A DNA stretch of 40,330 bases from Desulfovibrio sp. (GTDB taxonomy: Bacteria; Bacillota; Dethiobacteria; DTU022): positions 1 through 40,330 of the forward strand of contig JAGUZX010000132.1 in assembly GCA_020060545.1 (NCBI GenBank), written 5' to 3'. Positions within the stretch are counted from its first letter, which is position 1; every line of letters starts with the position of its first letter. A program made the translations under genes and the position numbers. The notes under the pieces were generated by a model that saw nothing but the letters and a program-made list of their open reading frames with translations, was not told the origin of the DNA and searched no databases. Positions 1-9,085 of this stretch are shown here, one piece after another.

Positions 1-229
1 TGAGGCCGCAGGCGAGTCGATGCCCTTTCCCGCGAGCAGCTGACATTGCGCCGGAAACCGCTAACGCACATACGTGTGTCAAGCAGCCTGAGTAGTAACT
101 TTGGGCCATAGTTTAGCATTACCACACCGGATACGCTGTTCCCCTCCGGCTTCCGACCGCTGATTTCTGACCTCTGCTTTGCGACGGATGCGCTCCCTAC
201 AGTATGAGCGAACTTCCAACCGCCAAAAA
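1..229. other. Non-coding stretch 3' of lon
   Basis: No credible gene is seen. It holds decayed pieces of the repeats found elsewhere in the window: an AACTTCCAACCGCC string at 211-224 matching the 7-bp array at 16214, and a CTCCGGCTTCCGACC string near 142-160 resembling one near 16122-16140. No clear terminator for lon was found. Confidence 0.5.
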
Positions 230-2635
230 TTAGTGCTGGAGGAGGGAGTCGTCGTTGCGCAGGGAGGAGGGGATTTCGTCCGTTTTCATCAGGGCTTCCG
301 GGATCACCTGCCCGCGTTTAACCGCTCCCGTGGCCAGGGCCAGTTCGAGGACTTCGTCCATATGCTCAACCATTTTCACTTCCACCTTGCGCCGCACATT
401 TTCCGGAATATCGCTTAAATCCCGCCGGTTCTCGGCCGGCATGATCATATACTTGATCCCGGCCCGGTGGGCGGCAAGCATCTTTTCCTTGATCCCCCCT
501 ACCGGCAGGACCCGGCCGCGCAGGGTAATCTCGCCCGTCAGGGTCACATCCCGGCGCACGCTAATCCTGGTCAGGGCGGAAGCCAGGGCGGTGGCCATGG
601 CGATACCGGCGGATGGGCCGTCCTTGGGGATGGCCCCTTCAGGAACATGGATGTGGATGTCGTTTTCCTCGTAAAAATTGCCGTCCAGGCCCAGCGAATC
701 GGCGCGGGAACGGATATAGCTCAAGGCGGCCTGGGCCGATTCCTGCATCACTTCCCCCAGTTTGCCGGTCAGCGTCACCTTTCCTTTCCCTTTCAGCAGG
801 GTCACTTCGATCGAGAGGAGGTCCCCCCCGGCTTCAGTCCAGGCGAGGCCGGTGGCCACGCCCACTTCGTCTTCCTTCTCCGCCACCCCGAAACGGTAGC
901 GGGGGATGCCCAGGTATTTGTGCAGGTTTTGCCGCGAAACCCGGATGTGGGCCTCCCTGTTTTTAACCACCTCGCGCGCCACCTTCCGGCAGATGCCGGC
1001 CAGGCTGCGCTCCAGGCTGCGCACCCCGGCCTCCCGGGTGTATTCGCGGATAATCCGGCGCACCGTGCCCTCGGATATGACCATGTTGCCGGGGTTGAGG
1101 CCGTGCTCGCGGATCTGCTTCGGCAGCAGGTGCCGCCCGGCGATCTCCACCTTGTCTTCCTCGGTATAACCGGGAATATGAATGATCTCCATCCGGTCCT
1201 GCAGCGGCTGCGGGATGTTATACGACGCGTTGGCCGTGGTGATAAACATGACCTGGGACAGGTCGAACGGGACCTCGATATAATGGTCGCTGAAAGCATG
1301 GTTCTGCTCGGGATCCAGCACTTCCAGCAGGGCCGAAGAGGGATCGCCCCGGAAATCGGTGGACATTTTATCGATTTCGTCCATCAAAAAAACCGGGTTT
1401 CGCGACTTCGCCAGGCGCATCCCCTGGATTACCCTGCCGGGCAGCGCGCCCACGTAGGTGCGCCGGTGCCCCCTGATTTCAGCCTCGTCGCGCACGCCGC
1501 CCAGAGAGATGCGCACGAAATTGCGCTCCAGCGCGCGGGCGATCGATTTGGCCAGGGAGGTCTTGCCCACCCCGGGCGGGCCGATCAGGCAGAGAATGGG
1601 CCCTTTCAGCTTTTCGGTCAGCTGGCGCACGGCCAGGTACTCGACAATCCGCTCCTTGACCTTGTGCAGGCCGTAGTGGTCTTCATCCAGGATCTGCTCG
1701 GCGCGGTCCAGGTCGAGGCGGTCGGTCGTGCAGGCGGACCACGGCAGCTCGAGCAGCCAATCGAGGTAAGTCCGGATTACGATCCCCTCGGCGGCGGCGG
1801 GAGGCATCTTCTCCAGCCGCTCCACCTCCTTGAGCGCCTTTGTTTCAACCTCTTCCGGAAGCCCCGCTTCGGCAATTTTTTCACGGTATTCTTCCGCCTC
1901 GGCCATCCGCTCGTCTTTTTCCCCGAGTTCTTTCTGGATCGCCTTCATCTGCTCGCGCAGGTAATACTCTTTCTGCGTTTTTTCCATCTGCTTGCGCACC
2001 CGGAGGTTGATCTTGCGCTCGATCTCTAAGATTTCCATCTCCCGGCTCAAAATGTCGTTGATCCTCTCCAGCCGCGCCCGGGCCGTAACCGCCTCCAGGA
2101 TATCCTGCTTCTGCAATATTTTCAGGTTCAGATGAGAGGCGATCACGTCGGCCAACCGGCCCGGTTCTTCAATCCCGGAAACCGTGGCCAGCGTTTCCGG
2201 CGGGATTTTCCGGCTGACCTTGATATACTGCTCAAACTGGTAGAGGGCGCTGCGCATCAGCGCCTCGATCTCCGGGCTCCTGCTCTCGTCGTCCCGGAGG
2301 ACGATTGCCTCCACCGAAAAGCATGGTTCCGACGAAAGAAAGCGGGTAATCCTGGCCCGGTTCAGCCCTTCCACCAGGACCCGGATCGTTCCGCCGGGCA
2401 GCTTGATCATTTGCTTGATCAGGGCGACGGTGCCGATATTAAACAGGTCTTCTTCCACCGGCTCGTCGATCCGGGCATCCTTCTGGGCCACCAGCAGGAT
2501 GCGGCTATTGTCAACCATGGCGCGCTCCAACGCGGTCACAGAACGTTCCCGCCCCACGTCCAGGTGTAAAACCATGTTCGGAAAAACCAGGACCCCCCTT
2601 AAGGGCAGCAGCGTGAGTCGCTCTCTTTCTTTCAT
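230..2635 (-). CDS. lon: ATP-dependent protease La (Lon)
   Basis: Cytosolic AAA+ serine protease that unfolds and degrades damaged and regulatory proteins. The 801-residue length is normal for LonA. Residues 1-200 are the Lon N-terminal substrate-binding domain, followed by a coiled-coil-rich stretch. The AAA+ module has Walker A GPPGVGKT near 352-359 and Walker B VFLMDEID near 415. The C-terminal protease domain carries the Ser-Lys dyad: Ser675 in [10 protein letters not shown] and Lys718 in [10 protein letters not shown]. The ATG has a strong site (AGGAGGTGACAGG) upstream on the minus strand. It lies 187 bp downstream of lonB in the same direction, the usual lonB-lon pairing of endospore-forming Firmicutes. 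All key residues are present, so it should be active. Confidence 0.97.
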   Translation of the reverse strand: MKERERLTLLPLRGVLVFPNMVLHLDVGRERSVTALERAMVDNSRILLVAQKDARIDEPVEEDLFNIGTVALIKQMIKLPGGTIRVLVEGLNRARITRFLSSEPCFSVEAIVLRDDESRSPEIEALMRSALYQFEQYIKVSRKIPPETLATVSGIEEPGRLADVIASHLNLKILQKQDILEAVTARARLERINDILSREMEILEIERKINLRVRKQMEKTQKEYYLREQMKAIQKELGEKDERMAEAEEYREKIAEAGLPEEVETKALKEVERLEKMPPAAAEGIVIRTYLDWLLELPWSACTTDRLDLDRAEQILDEDHYGLHKVKERIVEYLAVRQLTEKLKGPILCLIGPPGVGKTSLAKSIARALERNFVRISLGGVRDEAEIRGHRRTYVGALPGRVIQGMRLAKSRNPVFLMDEIDKMSTDFRGDPSSALLEVLDPEQNHAFSDHYIEVPFDLSQVMFITTANASYNIPQPLQDRMEIIHIPGYTEEDKVEIAGRHLLPKQIREHGLNPGNMVISEGTVRRIIREYTREAGVRSLERSLAGICRKVAREVVKNREAHIRVSRQNLHKYLGIPRYRFGVAEKEDEVGVATGLAWTEAGGDLLSIEVTLLKGKGKVTLTGKLGEVMQESAQAALSYIRSRADSLGLDGNFYEENDIHIHVPEGAIPKDGPSAGIAMATALASALTRISVRRDVTLTGEITLRGRVLPVGGIKEKMLAAHRAGIKYMIMPAENRRDLSDIPENVRRKVEVKMVEHMDEVLELALATGAVKRGQVIPEALMKTDEIPSSLRNDDSLLQH

Positions 2636-2822
2636 GGCTCTTTACCTGTCACCTCCTAGATAAAAGCAAAAAGCGAGAAGCCTCGTTAATAGTATTCGCT
2701 TCCCGCCCATTGTTTCCTTTTTTTTTATGGGCCACGACTATACCAAATTATGTAACCTGCAATGGCTCGCTCCGCTTCTTAACCCGGCCGCATTCAGGAG
2801 AGGGCCCGGGGGAGAGGGTCTT

Positions 2823-4469
2823 TCAGCCGGAGGGCAGCGCGGCCACCGCTTCTTTTTTGATCAGCGCTTCCTTGAACACTTCTTCCAGGCGGACTACCGG
2901 GATGATCTTTACGGCAAAGTTGTGCTTGAAGCTCTGCTGCCAGTTAAGCTGCGGCAGGATGATTTTTTTAATCCCGGACTCGACGGCCGCTTCGACCTTA
3001 GCCGGGATGCCGCCCACCGGGCGGACCAGGCCGCGCACGGAAAGTTCACCGGTCATCGCCACCAGCGGATCAACGGGGCAGCCGGTAATCGCCGAGTAAA
3101 TCGCTGTGGCCATGCTGATCCCGGCGGAAGGCCCGTCGACGGGAGTGCCCCCGGGGAAGTTGAGATGGATGTCGTAATCGCGCAGGTTAAGGCCCATGAA
3201 ACGGCTCAAAACGGTGATCACGTTTTCCGCCGCCCCCTTGGCCGTCCCCTTGCGGCGCACGGTGTGTCCCATCCCGCCCATCTCCTCTTCTTCCACGATC
3301 CCGGTGATGGTAACCTTCCCCACCCCCTGCTTGACGGCGATCGTGGTCGCTTCGACCTCGATCAGGGTGCCCATGTTTGGCCCGTAGACGGCCAGGCCAT
3401 TGACATAGCCGACCTGGGGTTCTTCGGGAGGTTTGCGCTCCGGGCGGGGCGACAGCTGGGAACTGTTTACCACCCATTCGATATCTTCCTGGTTCAGCAC
3501 TTTGCGCCCCTCGCCCTGGGCGATGCCGGCGGCCATCTGCACGATGTTCACCGCTTCGCGCCCGTTTGCGGCGAAGCGGGTAATGATATCCAGGGCGCCG
3601 TCGCTGATTGCAAATTCAATCCGCCGGGCGGCATTGGCCGCGATCAGCCTGATTTCCCGGGGGTGCAGGCCGCGGAAAAAGATCTCCAGGCAGCGGGAAC
3701 GGATCGCCGGAGGCAGATCTTGGGGCATGCGCGTGGTCGCCCCGATCAGGCGAAAGTCGGCCGGCAGCCCTTTTTGAAAGATCTCGTGGATGTGGCGGGG
3801 GATGTTGATGTCTTCGCTGTTGTAATACGAGCTTTCCAGGAAAACCTTGCGGTCTTCCAAAACTTTGAGCAGTTTGTTGATTTGAATCGGGTGCAGCTCC
3901 CCGATCTCGTCGATAAAGAGGATTCCGCCGTGGGCCTTGGTTACGGCGCCGGGTTTCGGCTGGGGGATGCCGGCCATGCCCAGGGGTCCGGCCCCCTGGT
4001 AAATCGGGTCATGCACGGTCCCGATCAGCGGGTCGGCGATGCCGCGTTCGTCAAAGCGGGCCGTGGTGGCATCGAGCTCGGTGAACTTGGCGCTCTGGCC
4101 GAACGGACTTAAAGGGTTCTTCTTCGCTTCATCAAGGACCAGCCTGGCCGCCGCCGTCTTGCCGATGCCGGGCGGGCCGTAAAGGATTACATGCTGGGGG
4201 TTGGAGCCGCAGATGGCGGCGCGCAGCGCTTTAATGCCGTGCGCCTGGCCGACGATCTCGTCGAAGGTGGCCGGCCTGGTCTTTTCCGACAGCGGCTCCG
4301 TCAGCGAAATCTGCCGCATCCGCTCCAGCTGGTCCATCTCTTTGCGCGATTCCCGGTCCACGGCCACGCGGCTGGTCTGCTGGTTGCGCAGCAGGTTGAA
4401 GAAATAGAGGCCGATCACCACGGCAAAAAAAATCTGCACCAATCCCAGGACACCGGTAAAGTTACCCAA
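2823..4469 (-). CDS. lonB: Membrane-anchored Lon-like protease LonB
   Basis: ATP-dependent Lon-type protease of spore-formers; in Bacillus LonB acts in the forespore. One N-terminal membrane helix (LVQIFFAVVIGLYFFNLL) precedes an AAA+ domain with Walker A GPPGIGKTAA and Walker B GGILFIDEIGEL. The C-terminal protease domain has the catalytic Ser in DGPSAGISMATA and Lys in VGGIPAKVEAA. I place the start at the TTG at 4469 (548 residues), because GGGGAGGGG lies just upstream and the N-terminus then matches the length of Bacillus LonB. A TTG at 4544 would add 25 residues but has no ribosome binding site. It lacks the long LonA N-domain, as expected for the B type. Confidence 0.93.
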   Translation of the reverse strand: MGNFTGVLGLVQIFFAVVIGLYFFNLLRNQQTSRVAVDRESRKEMDQLERMRQISLTEPLSEKTRPATFDEIVGQAHGIKALRAAICGSNPQHVILYGPPGIGKTAAARLVLDEAKKNPLSPFGQSAKFTELDATTARFDERGIADPLIGTVHDPIYQGAGPLGMAGIPQPKPGAVTKAHGGILFIDEIGELHPIQINKLLKVLEDRKVFLESSYYNSEDINIPRHIHEIFQKGLPADFRLIGATTRMPQDLPPAIRSRCLEIFFRGLHPREIRLIAANAARRIEFAISDGALDIITRFAANGREAVNIVQMAAGIAQGEGRKVLNQEDIEWVVNSSQLSPRPERKPPEEPQVGYVNGLAVYGPNMGTLIEVEATTIAVKQGVGKVTITGIVEEEEMGGMGHTVRRKGTAKGAAENVITVLSRFMGLNLRDYDIHLNFPGGTPVDGPSAGISMATAIYSAITGCPVDPLVAMTGELSVRGLVRPVGGIPAKVEAAVESGIKKIILPQLNWQQSFKHNFAVKIIPVVRLEEVFKEALIKKEAVAALPSG

Positions 4470-4568
4470 AAAAAATCCCCTCCCCAGGCCCTTCCGGCCG
4501 CAAGCGGCAAAATGGCTTGTAAATGGTAAAGATATTATCTCCAATTCGGGCGCAAAGTATCCTGTTAA

Positions 4569-4603
4569 GACAGGAGACAGGAGTCAGGAGTCAGAAGAAG
4601 AGA
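4569..4603. repeat. Heptanucleotide tandem array
   Basis: Five consecutive 7-bp units read GACAGGA, GACAGGA, GTCAGGA, GTCAGAA, GAAGAGA. It is one of several 7-bp tandem arrays in spacers of this window. Confidence 0.8.
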
Positions 4604-4722
4604 ACCGGAAAATGGTGATATTTTCAACAACAAAACCCTTCAAGCCCGAGGCCAGACTGGAACATAACCCGGGAATTTTGAATTCCGACCACTGATTCTG
4701 AATGCTAAATTTGGGCCTGGAA

Positions 4723-4746
4723 AAGGCGATCCTTGCGGATCGCCTT
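4723..4746 (-). terminator. Possible terminator of the tig-clpP-clpX unit
   Basis: A perfect 10-bp stem (AAGGCGATCC/GGATCGCCTT) with a 4-nt loop sits 140 bp beyond clpX. On the minus strand it is followed only by TT, so the U-tract is weak. It could be a Rho-assisted 3' end or simply a palindromic repeat. Confidence 0.4.
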
Positions 4747-4788
4747 AAGTTATGGTGTTTGTGCAGGGGCGCAGCGAACTGTAACCGC

Positions 4789-4808
4789 GGGCGGCGCATG
4801 CGCCGCCC
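4789..4808. repeat. GC-rich perfect palindrome
   Basis: GGGCGGCGCATGCGCCGCCC is a perfect 20-bp palindrome followed by CTAC. Close relatives occur at 18336 and 32417, so it belongs to a dispersed family. Confidence 0.8.
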
Positions 4809-4885
4809 CTACCGGAAACTGGAGCGTAAAGAGTAGCTGTCGGAAAACAAATTTGGAGATTGATTAAAGAAGATACCGCACCATA

Positions 4886-6145
4886 CTAGGCGGTCTCTTC
4901 TTTTTTCTTCCGCTTCTCCCGGGTAACCAGGATCGGTTTTTCCCGTTTCAAGATGGCGTCCTTGGTAATGATGCAGCGGCCGATATCGTCGCGGGAAGGC
5001 AGCTCGAACATCACGTCCAGCAGGACATCTTCCATGATCGCCCTTAAACCCCTGGCCCCGGTGCTGCGCTTGATCGCCTCTTCGGCGATAGCGTGAAGGG
5101 AGCTTTCCTTGAACTCCAGGGAAACGTCGTCCAGCTCGAACATCCTTTGGTACTGCTTGACCAGGGCGTTGCGCGGCTCCGTCAAAATGCGGATCAGCGC
5201 CTCCCTGTCCAGGGCGTCGAGGGTGGCGATCACCGGGATACGGCCGACAAACTCCGGGATCAGCCCGTACTTGAGCAGGTCCTGGGGCAGGATCTGGCGT
5301 AAGATCATTCCGACTTTGCGATCGTCACGGCTGACAACATCGGCCCCGAAGCCGATCCCTTTCTTGCCGATGCGGTTCCCGATGATCTTCTCCAGCCCGT
5401 CGAAAGCGCCCCCGCAGATGAAAAGGATGTCGGTGGTATCGATCTGCATGAATTCCTGGTGGGGGTGCTTGCGCCCGCCCTGGGGCGGCACGCTGGCCAC
5501 GGTCCCTTCCAGGATCTTGAGCAGCGCCTGCTGGACGCCCTCGCCGGAAACGTCGCGGGTGATCGACGGGTTGTCGGTCTTGCGGGCGATTTTGTCGATT
5601 TCGTCGATATAGACGATCCCCTTTTCGGCTTTCTCCAGGTCGTAGTCGGCGGCCTGGATCAGCTTGAGCAGGATATTCTCGACGTCTTCCCCGACATACC
5701 CCGCCTCGGTCAGCGAAGTGGCGTCGGCGATGGCGAAGGGGACGTTCAGGATGCGGGCCAGGGTCTGGGCCAGCAAAGTTTTACCCGTTCCGGTGGGGCC
5801 GATCAGGACGATGTTGCTCTTCTGCAGCTCCACGTCTTCCAGCTTCTGGCCGGCGTTGATGCGCTTGTAGTGGTTGTAGACGGCCACGGCGAGATTTTTC
5901 TTCGCTTCTTCCTGGCCGATCACATACTGGTCGAGGACGTGCTTGATTTCCTGGGGCTTCGGCAGCTCAACCAGGCCGAAATCGGTCTCTTCACCGATCT
6001 CTTCCTCGATGATCTCGTTGCAGAGCTCAATGCACTCGTCGCAGATATAGACCCCCGGGCCGGCCACCAGCTTGCGGACCTGCTCCTGGGTTTTGCCGCA
6101 GAAGGAACATTTTAACTGTCCTTTGTCGTCGCTGAATTTAAACAT
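4886..6145 (-). CDS. clpX: ClpX, ATPase subunit of ClpXP
   Basis: AAA+ unfoldase that recognises tagged or folded substrates and feeds them into ClpP. The protein has 419 residues. The N-terminal zinc-binding domain has Cys13, Cys16, Cys35 and Cys38 (CSFC and CDEC). Walker A GPTGTGKT lies near 115-122 and Walker [10 protein letters not shown] near 178-186. The C-terminal small AAA domain is complete. The ATG follows GCGAGGTGAGC. The gene starts 26 bp after clpP, in the standard tig-clpP-clpX order of Firmicutes, so ClpP and ClpX are probably co-transcribed. Confidence 0.97.
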   Translation of the reverse strand: MFKFSDDKGQLKCSFCGKTQEQVRKLVAGPGVYICDECIELCNEIIEEEIGEETDFGLVELPKPQEIKHVLDQYVIGQEEAKKNLAVAVYNHYKRINAGQKLEDVELQKSNIVLIGPTGTGKTLLAQTLARILNVPFAIADATSLTEAGYVGEDVENILLKLIQAADYDLEKAEKGIVYIDEIDKIARKTDNPSITRDVSGEGVQQALLKILEGTVASVPPQGGRKHPHQEFMQIDTTDILFICGGAFDGLEKIIGNRIGKKGIGFGADVVSRDDRKVGMILRQILPQDLLKYGLIPEFVGRIPVIATLDALDREALIRILTEPRNALVKQYQRMFELDDVSLEFKESSLHAIAEEAIKRSTGARGLRAIMEDVLLDVMFELPSRDDIGRCIITKDAILKREKPILVTREKRKKKEETA

Positions 6146-6171
6146 CAGGCAAAGCTCACCTCGCTTTGTTT

Positions 6172-6759
6172 TTAAAGCCGGTGGAGCAGGATCTCATCGA
6201 CTATCCCGTATTTTTTGGCCTCTTCGGCCGAGATAAAAAAGTCGCGATCGGTATCCTGGGCGAGGCGCTCAACCGGCTGCCCGGTATGCTTGGAGAGGAT
6301 TACGTTTAAGGTTTCCTTGATTTTAATAATCTCCCGGGCGTGGATTTCAATATCCACCGCCTGCCCCTGGGCGCCGCCGGCCGGCTGGTGCAGCATGATC
6401 CGCGAATGGGGCAGGGCAAACCGCTTCCCTTTGGCCCCGGCGGCCAGCAGCACCGCCCCAAAACTGGCAGCCAGCCCGACGCAAATTGTCGATACCGCCG
6501 GCTTGATATACTGCATCGTATCGTAGATCGCCATCCCGGCATAAACCGCGCCGCCGGGAGAGTTAATATAAAGGTTGATATCTTTATCGGGGTCTTCCGA
6601 TTCCAGGAACAGCATCTGGGCGACGATCAGGTTCGCCACGTAATCGTCGATGGGGCTGCCCAAAAATACAATCCGGTCTTTCAACAACCGGGAATAGATA
6701 TCGTATGCCCTTTCACCCCGGTTGGTTTGCTCAACAACCATCGGCACTAAGATGCTCAT
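6172..6759 (-). CDS. clpP: ClpP, proteolytic subunit of Clp protease
   Basis: Serine peptidase that forms the tetradecameric barrel of ClpXP/ClpCP. With the ATG at 6759 the protein has 195 residues and carries the triad Ser99 (GLAASFGA), His124 (IMLHQPAGG) and Asp173 (DTDRDFF), at nearly the same numbering as Bacillus ClpP. I chose this ATG because GAGGAGGG lies 9 nt upstream; an in-frame TTG two codons earlier would be too close to that site. It lies 39 bp after tig and 26 bp before clpX. Phe in AASFG replaces the more usual Met, a conservative change. Confidence 0.97.
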   Translation of the reverse strand: MSILVPMVVEQTNRGERAYDIYSRLLKDRIVFLGSPIDDYVANLIVAQMLFLESEDPDKDINLYINSPGGAVYAGMAIYDTMQYIKPAVSTICVGLAASFGAVLLAAGAKGKRFALPHSRIMLHQPAGGAQGQAVDIEIHAREIIKIKETLNVILSKHTGQPVERLAQDTDRDFFISAEEAKKYGIVDEILLHRL

Positions 6760-6798
6760 GCTCAATACCCTCCTCAGTGGTCCGGCGGCCTGATCAGC

Positions 6799-8106
6799 CT
6801 ACCCGGTGCTTTCCACCGTCTTAATTTGAGCTTCGTTAACCAGCAGATCGATCGCTTTTCGGATGCGGATCTCTTCCCTGATTACCGGAATGCGGCCCTG
6901 CTTCTCCAAAATGCCCTTGACCCGCCCGGGCTCGTCGTTGTAAGCCCCGGCGATGCCGGAAATCTTCTCGTCTACTTCGCTGTCGGCGACAGTAATTCCT
7001 TCTTTTTTCACCACGGCATCAAGGACAAGGTTGGCCTTGGCCCTTTTTTCCGCCTCCGCCTGCTTATCCCGGCGCATCTCTTCGATGGTGCGGCCGGAAA
7101 GTGCGGCAAACTTTTCCAGGGTTAAACCCTGGTAACGCAGGTACTGCTCCATATCGCCGATAATCCGATCGATCTGGCGCTCCACGAGCACCGGGGGCAG
7201 TTCCACCCGGGAAGCGTCGCTCAGTTTTTGGATCAGCTCCGCTTCCAGTTTCACTTTGGCTTTTTCCCGGGCCGCCTTCTCCAGGCGCTCCCGGACATCT
7301 TTTTTGAGCTCTTCCAGGGTCTCAAAATCGCTGATCTCTTTGACAAAATCGGCGTCGAGCTCCGGCAGCTGCTTCTGCTTAATCTGCCGGACTTTTACTT
7401 TAAACAGCGCCTCTTTCCCCGCCAGCTCATTTTTGTGGTAATCGCCGGGAAACTGCACGCCGATCTCCTTTTCTTCATCCGCGCTCATCCCGACCAGCTG
7501 TTCCTCGAAACCGGGGATGAAGCTTTGGGAACCCAGTTCAAGCGAGTAGTTCTCGGCTTCGCCCCCGGGAAAAGGCTCTCCGCCGATAAAACCCTGGAAA
7601 TCAATCAGCACCAGGTCCCCGTTTTGGGCGGCCCCTTCTGCACGGGGGATCAGGCGGGAATGCTGCTCCTGCAGGGCCTGCAGGTATTGATCGACCTGCT
7701 CATCGGTTACCGTGGCCGCCTCCTGCTCGACCTCGATCCCCCTGTACTCGCCCAGCTCCACGGGAGGCAGGACTTCGACCACGGCGGAAAAAAGCAACGG
7801 TTTCCCCTCTTCAATTGGCGCCAACTCGAAGCCGGGTTGATTGATGGGTTCCAGCTCTGCTTCTTTAAGAGCTTGTTGATAGGCCGGGGGGACAAGGATT
7901 TCCAGGGCCGCTTCATGCAGTATTTCCAGCCCGAACCTTGACTCGAGAATGCGCCGCGGGACCTTGCCCTTGCGAAAACCCGGCAGGTTGACTTTTTGCA
8001 CCACCTGGCGGTAGGCCCTCGCCAGGGCCGTATCAACCTCCGCGGCCGGCACCTCGATCTCCAGCTTTATTTTATTGTTCTCTATTTTCTCCCACCTGGA
8101 AAGCAT
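6799..8106 (-). CDS. tig: Trigger factor chaperone
   Basis: Ribosome-associated chaperone with peptidyl-prolyl isomerase activity that meets nascent chains at the exit tunnel. The 435 residues fit the family. The N-terminal ribosome-binding domain has the signature GFRKGKVPR around 43-51. The FKBP-like domain lies roughly at 155-245 (GDLVLIDFQGFI, FIPGFEEQLVGM). The helical C-terminal chaperone arms follow (LVERQIDRIIGDM and beyond). The ATG is preceded by GGGAGGAGCATAA. It is the first gene of the tig-clpP-clpX unit, linking co-translational folding to degradation. Confidence 0.96.
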   Translation of the reverse strand: MLSRWEKIENNKIKLEIEVPAAEVDTALARAYRQVVQKVNLPGFRKGKVPRRILESRFGLEILHEAALEILVPPAYQQALKEAELEPINQPGFELAPIEEGKPLLFSAVVEVLPPVELGEYRGIEVEQEAATVTDEQVDQYLQALQEQHSRLIPRAEGAAQNGDLVLIDFQGFIGGEPFPGGEAENYSLELGSQSFIPGFEEQLVGMSADEEKEIGVQFPGDYHKNELAGKEALFKVKVRQIKQKQLPELDADFVKEISDFETLEELKKDVRERLEKAAREKAKVKLEAELIQKLSDASRVELPPVLVERQIDRIIGDMEQYLRYQGLTLEKFAALSGRTIEEMRRDKQAEAEKRAKANLVLDAVVKKEGITVADSEVDEKISGIAGAYNDEPGRVKGILEKQGRIPVIREEIRIRKAIDLLVNEAQIKTVESTG

Positions 8107-8327
8107 TTATGCTCCTCCCTCTTCCTTCATATCATATGCTTCTTGATTATAAAGTAGATCGAATTATCCACGGCGCGCAATATACAATATAAAACGCCTT
8201 ATGAGGCGCCGCCAGGTTCAGTTAACATTTTAACACATTAAAACAGCCGGTGACAACCTAAATTAGTCAAATTCAACCTTTCTACTGTTAAGTATTACCA
8301 TTTATGCGGGATTTAATCATTGCTTTG

Positions 8328-8358
8328 AAAAGTTAAAGGGTCAGACCCCTTAACTTTT
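8328..8358. repeat. GGGTCAGACCC palindromic element
   Basis: AAAAGTTAA-(A)-GGGTCAGACCC-(C)-TTAACTTTT is a nearly perfect palindrome with the same core as copies at 12683, 12769, 14658 and 20353. Here it lies between two divergent transcription units rather than at a gene end. Confidence 0.85.
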
Positions 8359-8388
8359 GGTTTGTATTTCCAGGTAATTTGAAAAATC

Positions 8389-8417
8389 TTGATCTTTGGC
8401 GGCCAAGCAGTTACAAT
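8389..8417 (+). promoter_or_regulatory. Sigma-A-type promoter of the fadR-like gene
   Basis: TTGATC (8389-8394) and TACAAT (8412-8417) are separated by exactly 17 bp. The predicted start near 8424 falls next to the palindromic operator at 8426-8441, an arrangement that fits autorepression. Confidence 0.6.
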
Positions 8418-8425
8418 AGCATTAC

Positions 8426-8441
8426 GAATGAATATTCATTC
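8426..8441. promoter_or_regulatory. FadR-like operator
   Basis: GAATGAATATTCATTC is a perfect 16-bp palindrome and fits the Bacillus FadR box (TGAATGAMTANTCATTCA) with one mismatch at the first base. It lies 30 bp upstream of the TetR-type regulator and just after the predicted -10 box, so binding would block transcription. Long-chain acyl-CoA would be the expected inducer by analogy. Confidence 0.75.
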
Positions 8442-8470
8442 ACTTACGACACCCTCTGGAGCTGGAAGCT

Positions 8471-9052
8471 TTGGCCAAACGCACGGGCGAAAAATATTTC
8501 ACCATCCTCGAAGCGGCGGTTAAGATATTTGCCCGGCACGGCTTTCACCGCACCCGGGTCGCCGATATCGCCCGGGAAGCGGGGGTAGCCGACGGCACGG
8601 TCTACATCTACTTTGAAAAAAAAGAAGATATCCTGGTCTGCCTTTTCCAGGAGGCGATGGCCCGTTTTGTCGAAGGGCTGTCGCGCCGGCTGGAGCAGTG
8701 TGAAAACCCCGATCAAAAACTGGCGGCCGTAATCGATTATCATCTCACCACCCTGGGCAGCCTTCCCGACCAGGCGAAGGTAACGCAAATCGAACTGAGG
8801 CAGATCGACGAGGCGATCAACAAGGGCATCTCCCTGCCGCTGATGCATTATTTCAAGTTAATCGAGGAGGTGATTACGGAAGGGCAGGAGAAAGGGTTCT
8901 ACCGTCGGGACCTGAACGCGCGCACCGCCCGCAAGGTCATTTTCGGAGCCGTCGACGAGGTCGTGACCTGCTGGGTCATGTCCAAAAAACCGTATGACCT
9001 GGGCGGCCTGGCGAAACCCGTATTTGAGCTGCTGGTGAAAGGGCTTAAGTAG
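8471..9052 (+). CDS. fadR: TetR-family fatty-acid metabolism regulator (FadR-like)
   Basis: Predicted transcriptional repressor of beta-oxidation genes, released by acyl-CoA in the Bacillus homologue. The 193-residue protein has a TetR N-terminal helix-turn-helix (ILEAAVKIFARHGFHRTRV, then GVADGTVYIYFEKKEDIL), close to that of B. subtilis FadR. The C-terminal ligand domain is helical and ends in PVFELLVKGLK. The start is a TTG after GGAGCTGGAAG. A FadR-type operator and a promoter lie just upstream, and fadN starts 33 bp downstream, so the whole set is probably one autoregulated operon. The ligand cannot be read from sequence. Confidence 0.88.
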   Translation: MAKRTGEKYFTILEAAVKIFARHGFHRTRVADIAREAGVADGTVYIYFEKKEDILVCLFQEAMARFVEGLSRRLEQCENPDQKLAAVIDYHLTTLGSLPDQAKVTQIELRQIDEAINKGISLPLMHYFKLIEEVITEGQEKGFYRRDLNARTARKVIFGAVDEVVTCWVMSKKPYDLGGLAKPVFELLVKGLK

Positions 9053-9085
9053 TCCCCTTAGTGATTGAAAAAAGGAGGTATTGTG

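Larger units (their letters stand above)
4470..4885. other. lonB-clpX spacer with several repeat types
   Basis: About 415 bp without a convincing gene. It contains a 7-bp tandem array (4569-4603), a hairpin (4723-4746) that may end the tig-clpP-clpX transcript, and a GC-rich palindrome (4789-4808). A short open frame at 4584-4799 runs through all of these and has no coding features. Any promoter for lonB must lie here but none could be assigned. Confidence 0.6.
8107..8470. other. tig-fadR divergent spacer
   Basis: This 364-bp spacer separates the leftward tig unit from the rightward fatty-acid unit. Its left half is A+T-rich with no gene. It contains a palindromic repeat (8328-8358), a sigma-A-type promoter (8389-8417) and a FadR-like operator (8426-8441). 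A promoter for tig should be near 8110-8200 but none was convincing. Confidence 0.6.

Noticed and set aside
467-2029. A 520-codon plus-strand open frame across lon, and similar ones across lonB, asnB, the Mur ligase and the penicillin acylase
   Set aside because: All lie opposite well-supported genes with intact catalytic motifs and are His/Gly/Gln-rich, as expected of shadows.
2780-2820. GGAGAGGGCCCGGGGGAGAGGG string between lonB and lon
   Set aside because: It resembles a widespread G-rich repeat, but only one copy is seen here and there is no convincing hairpin, so no feature was called.
4584-4799. A 71-codon frame between lonB and clpX
   Set aside because: It runs through a heptamer array, a hairpin and a palindrome; there is no ribosome binding site.
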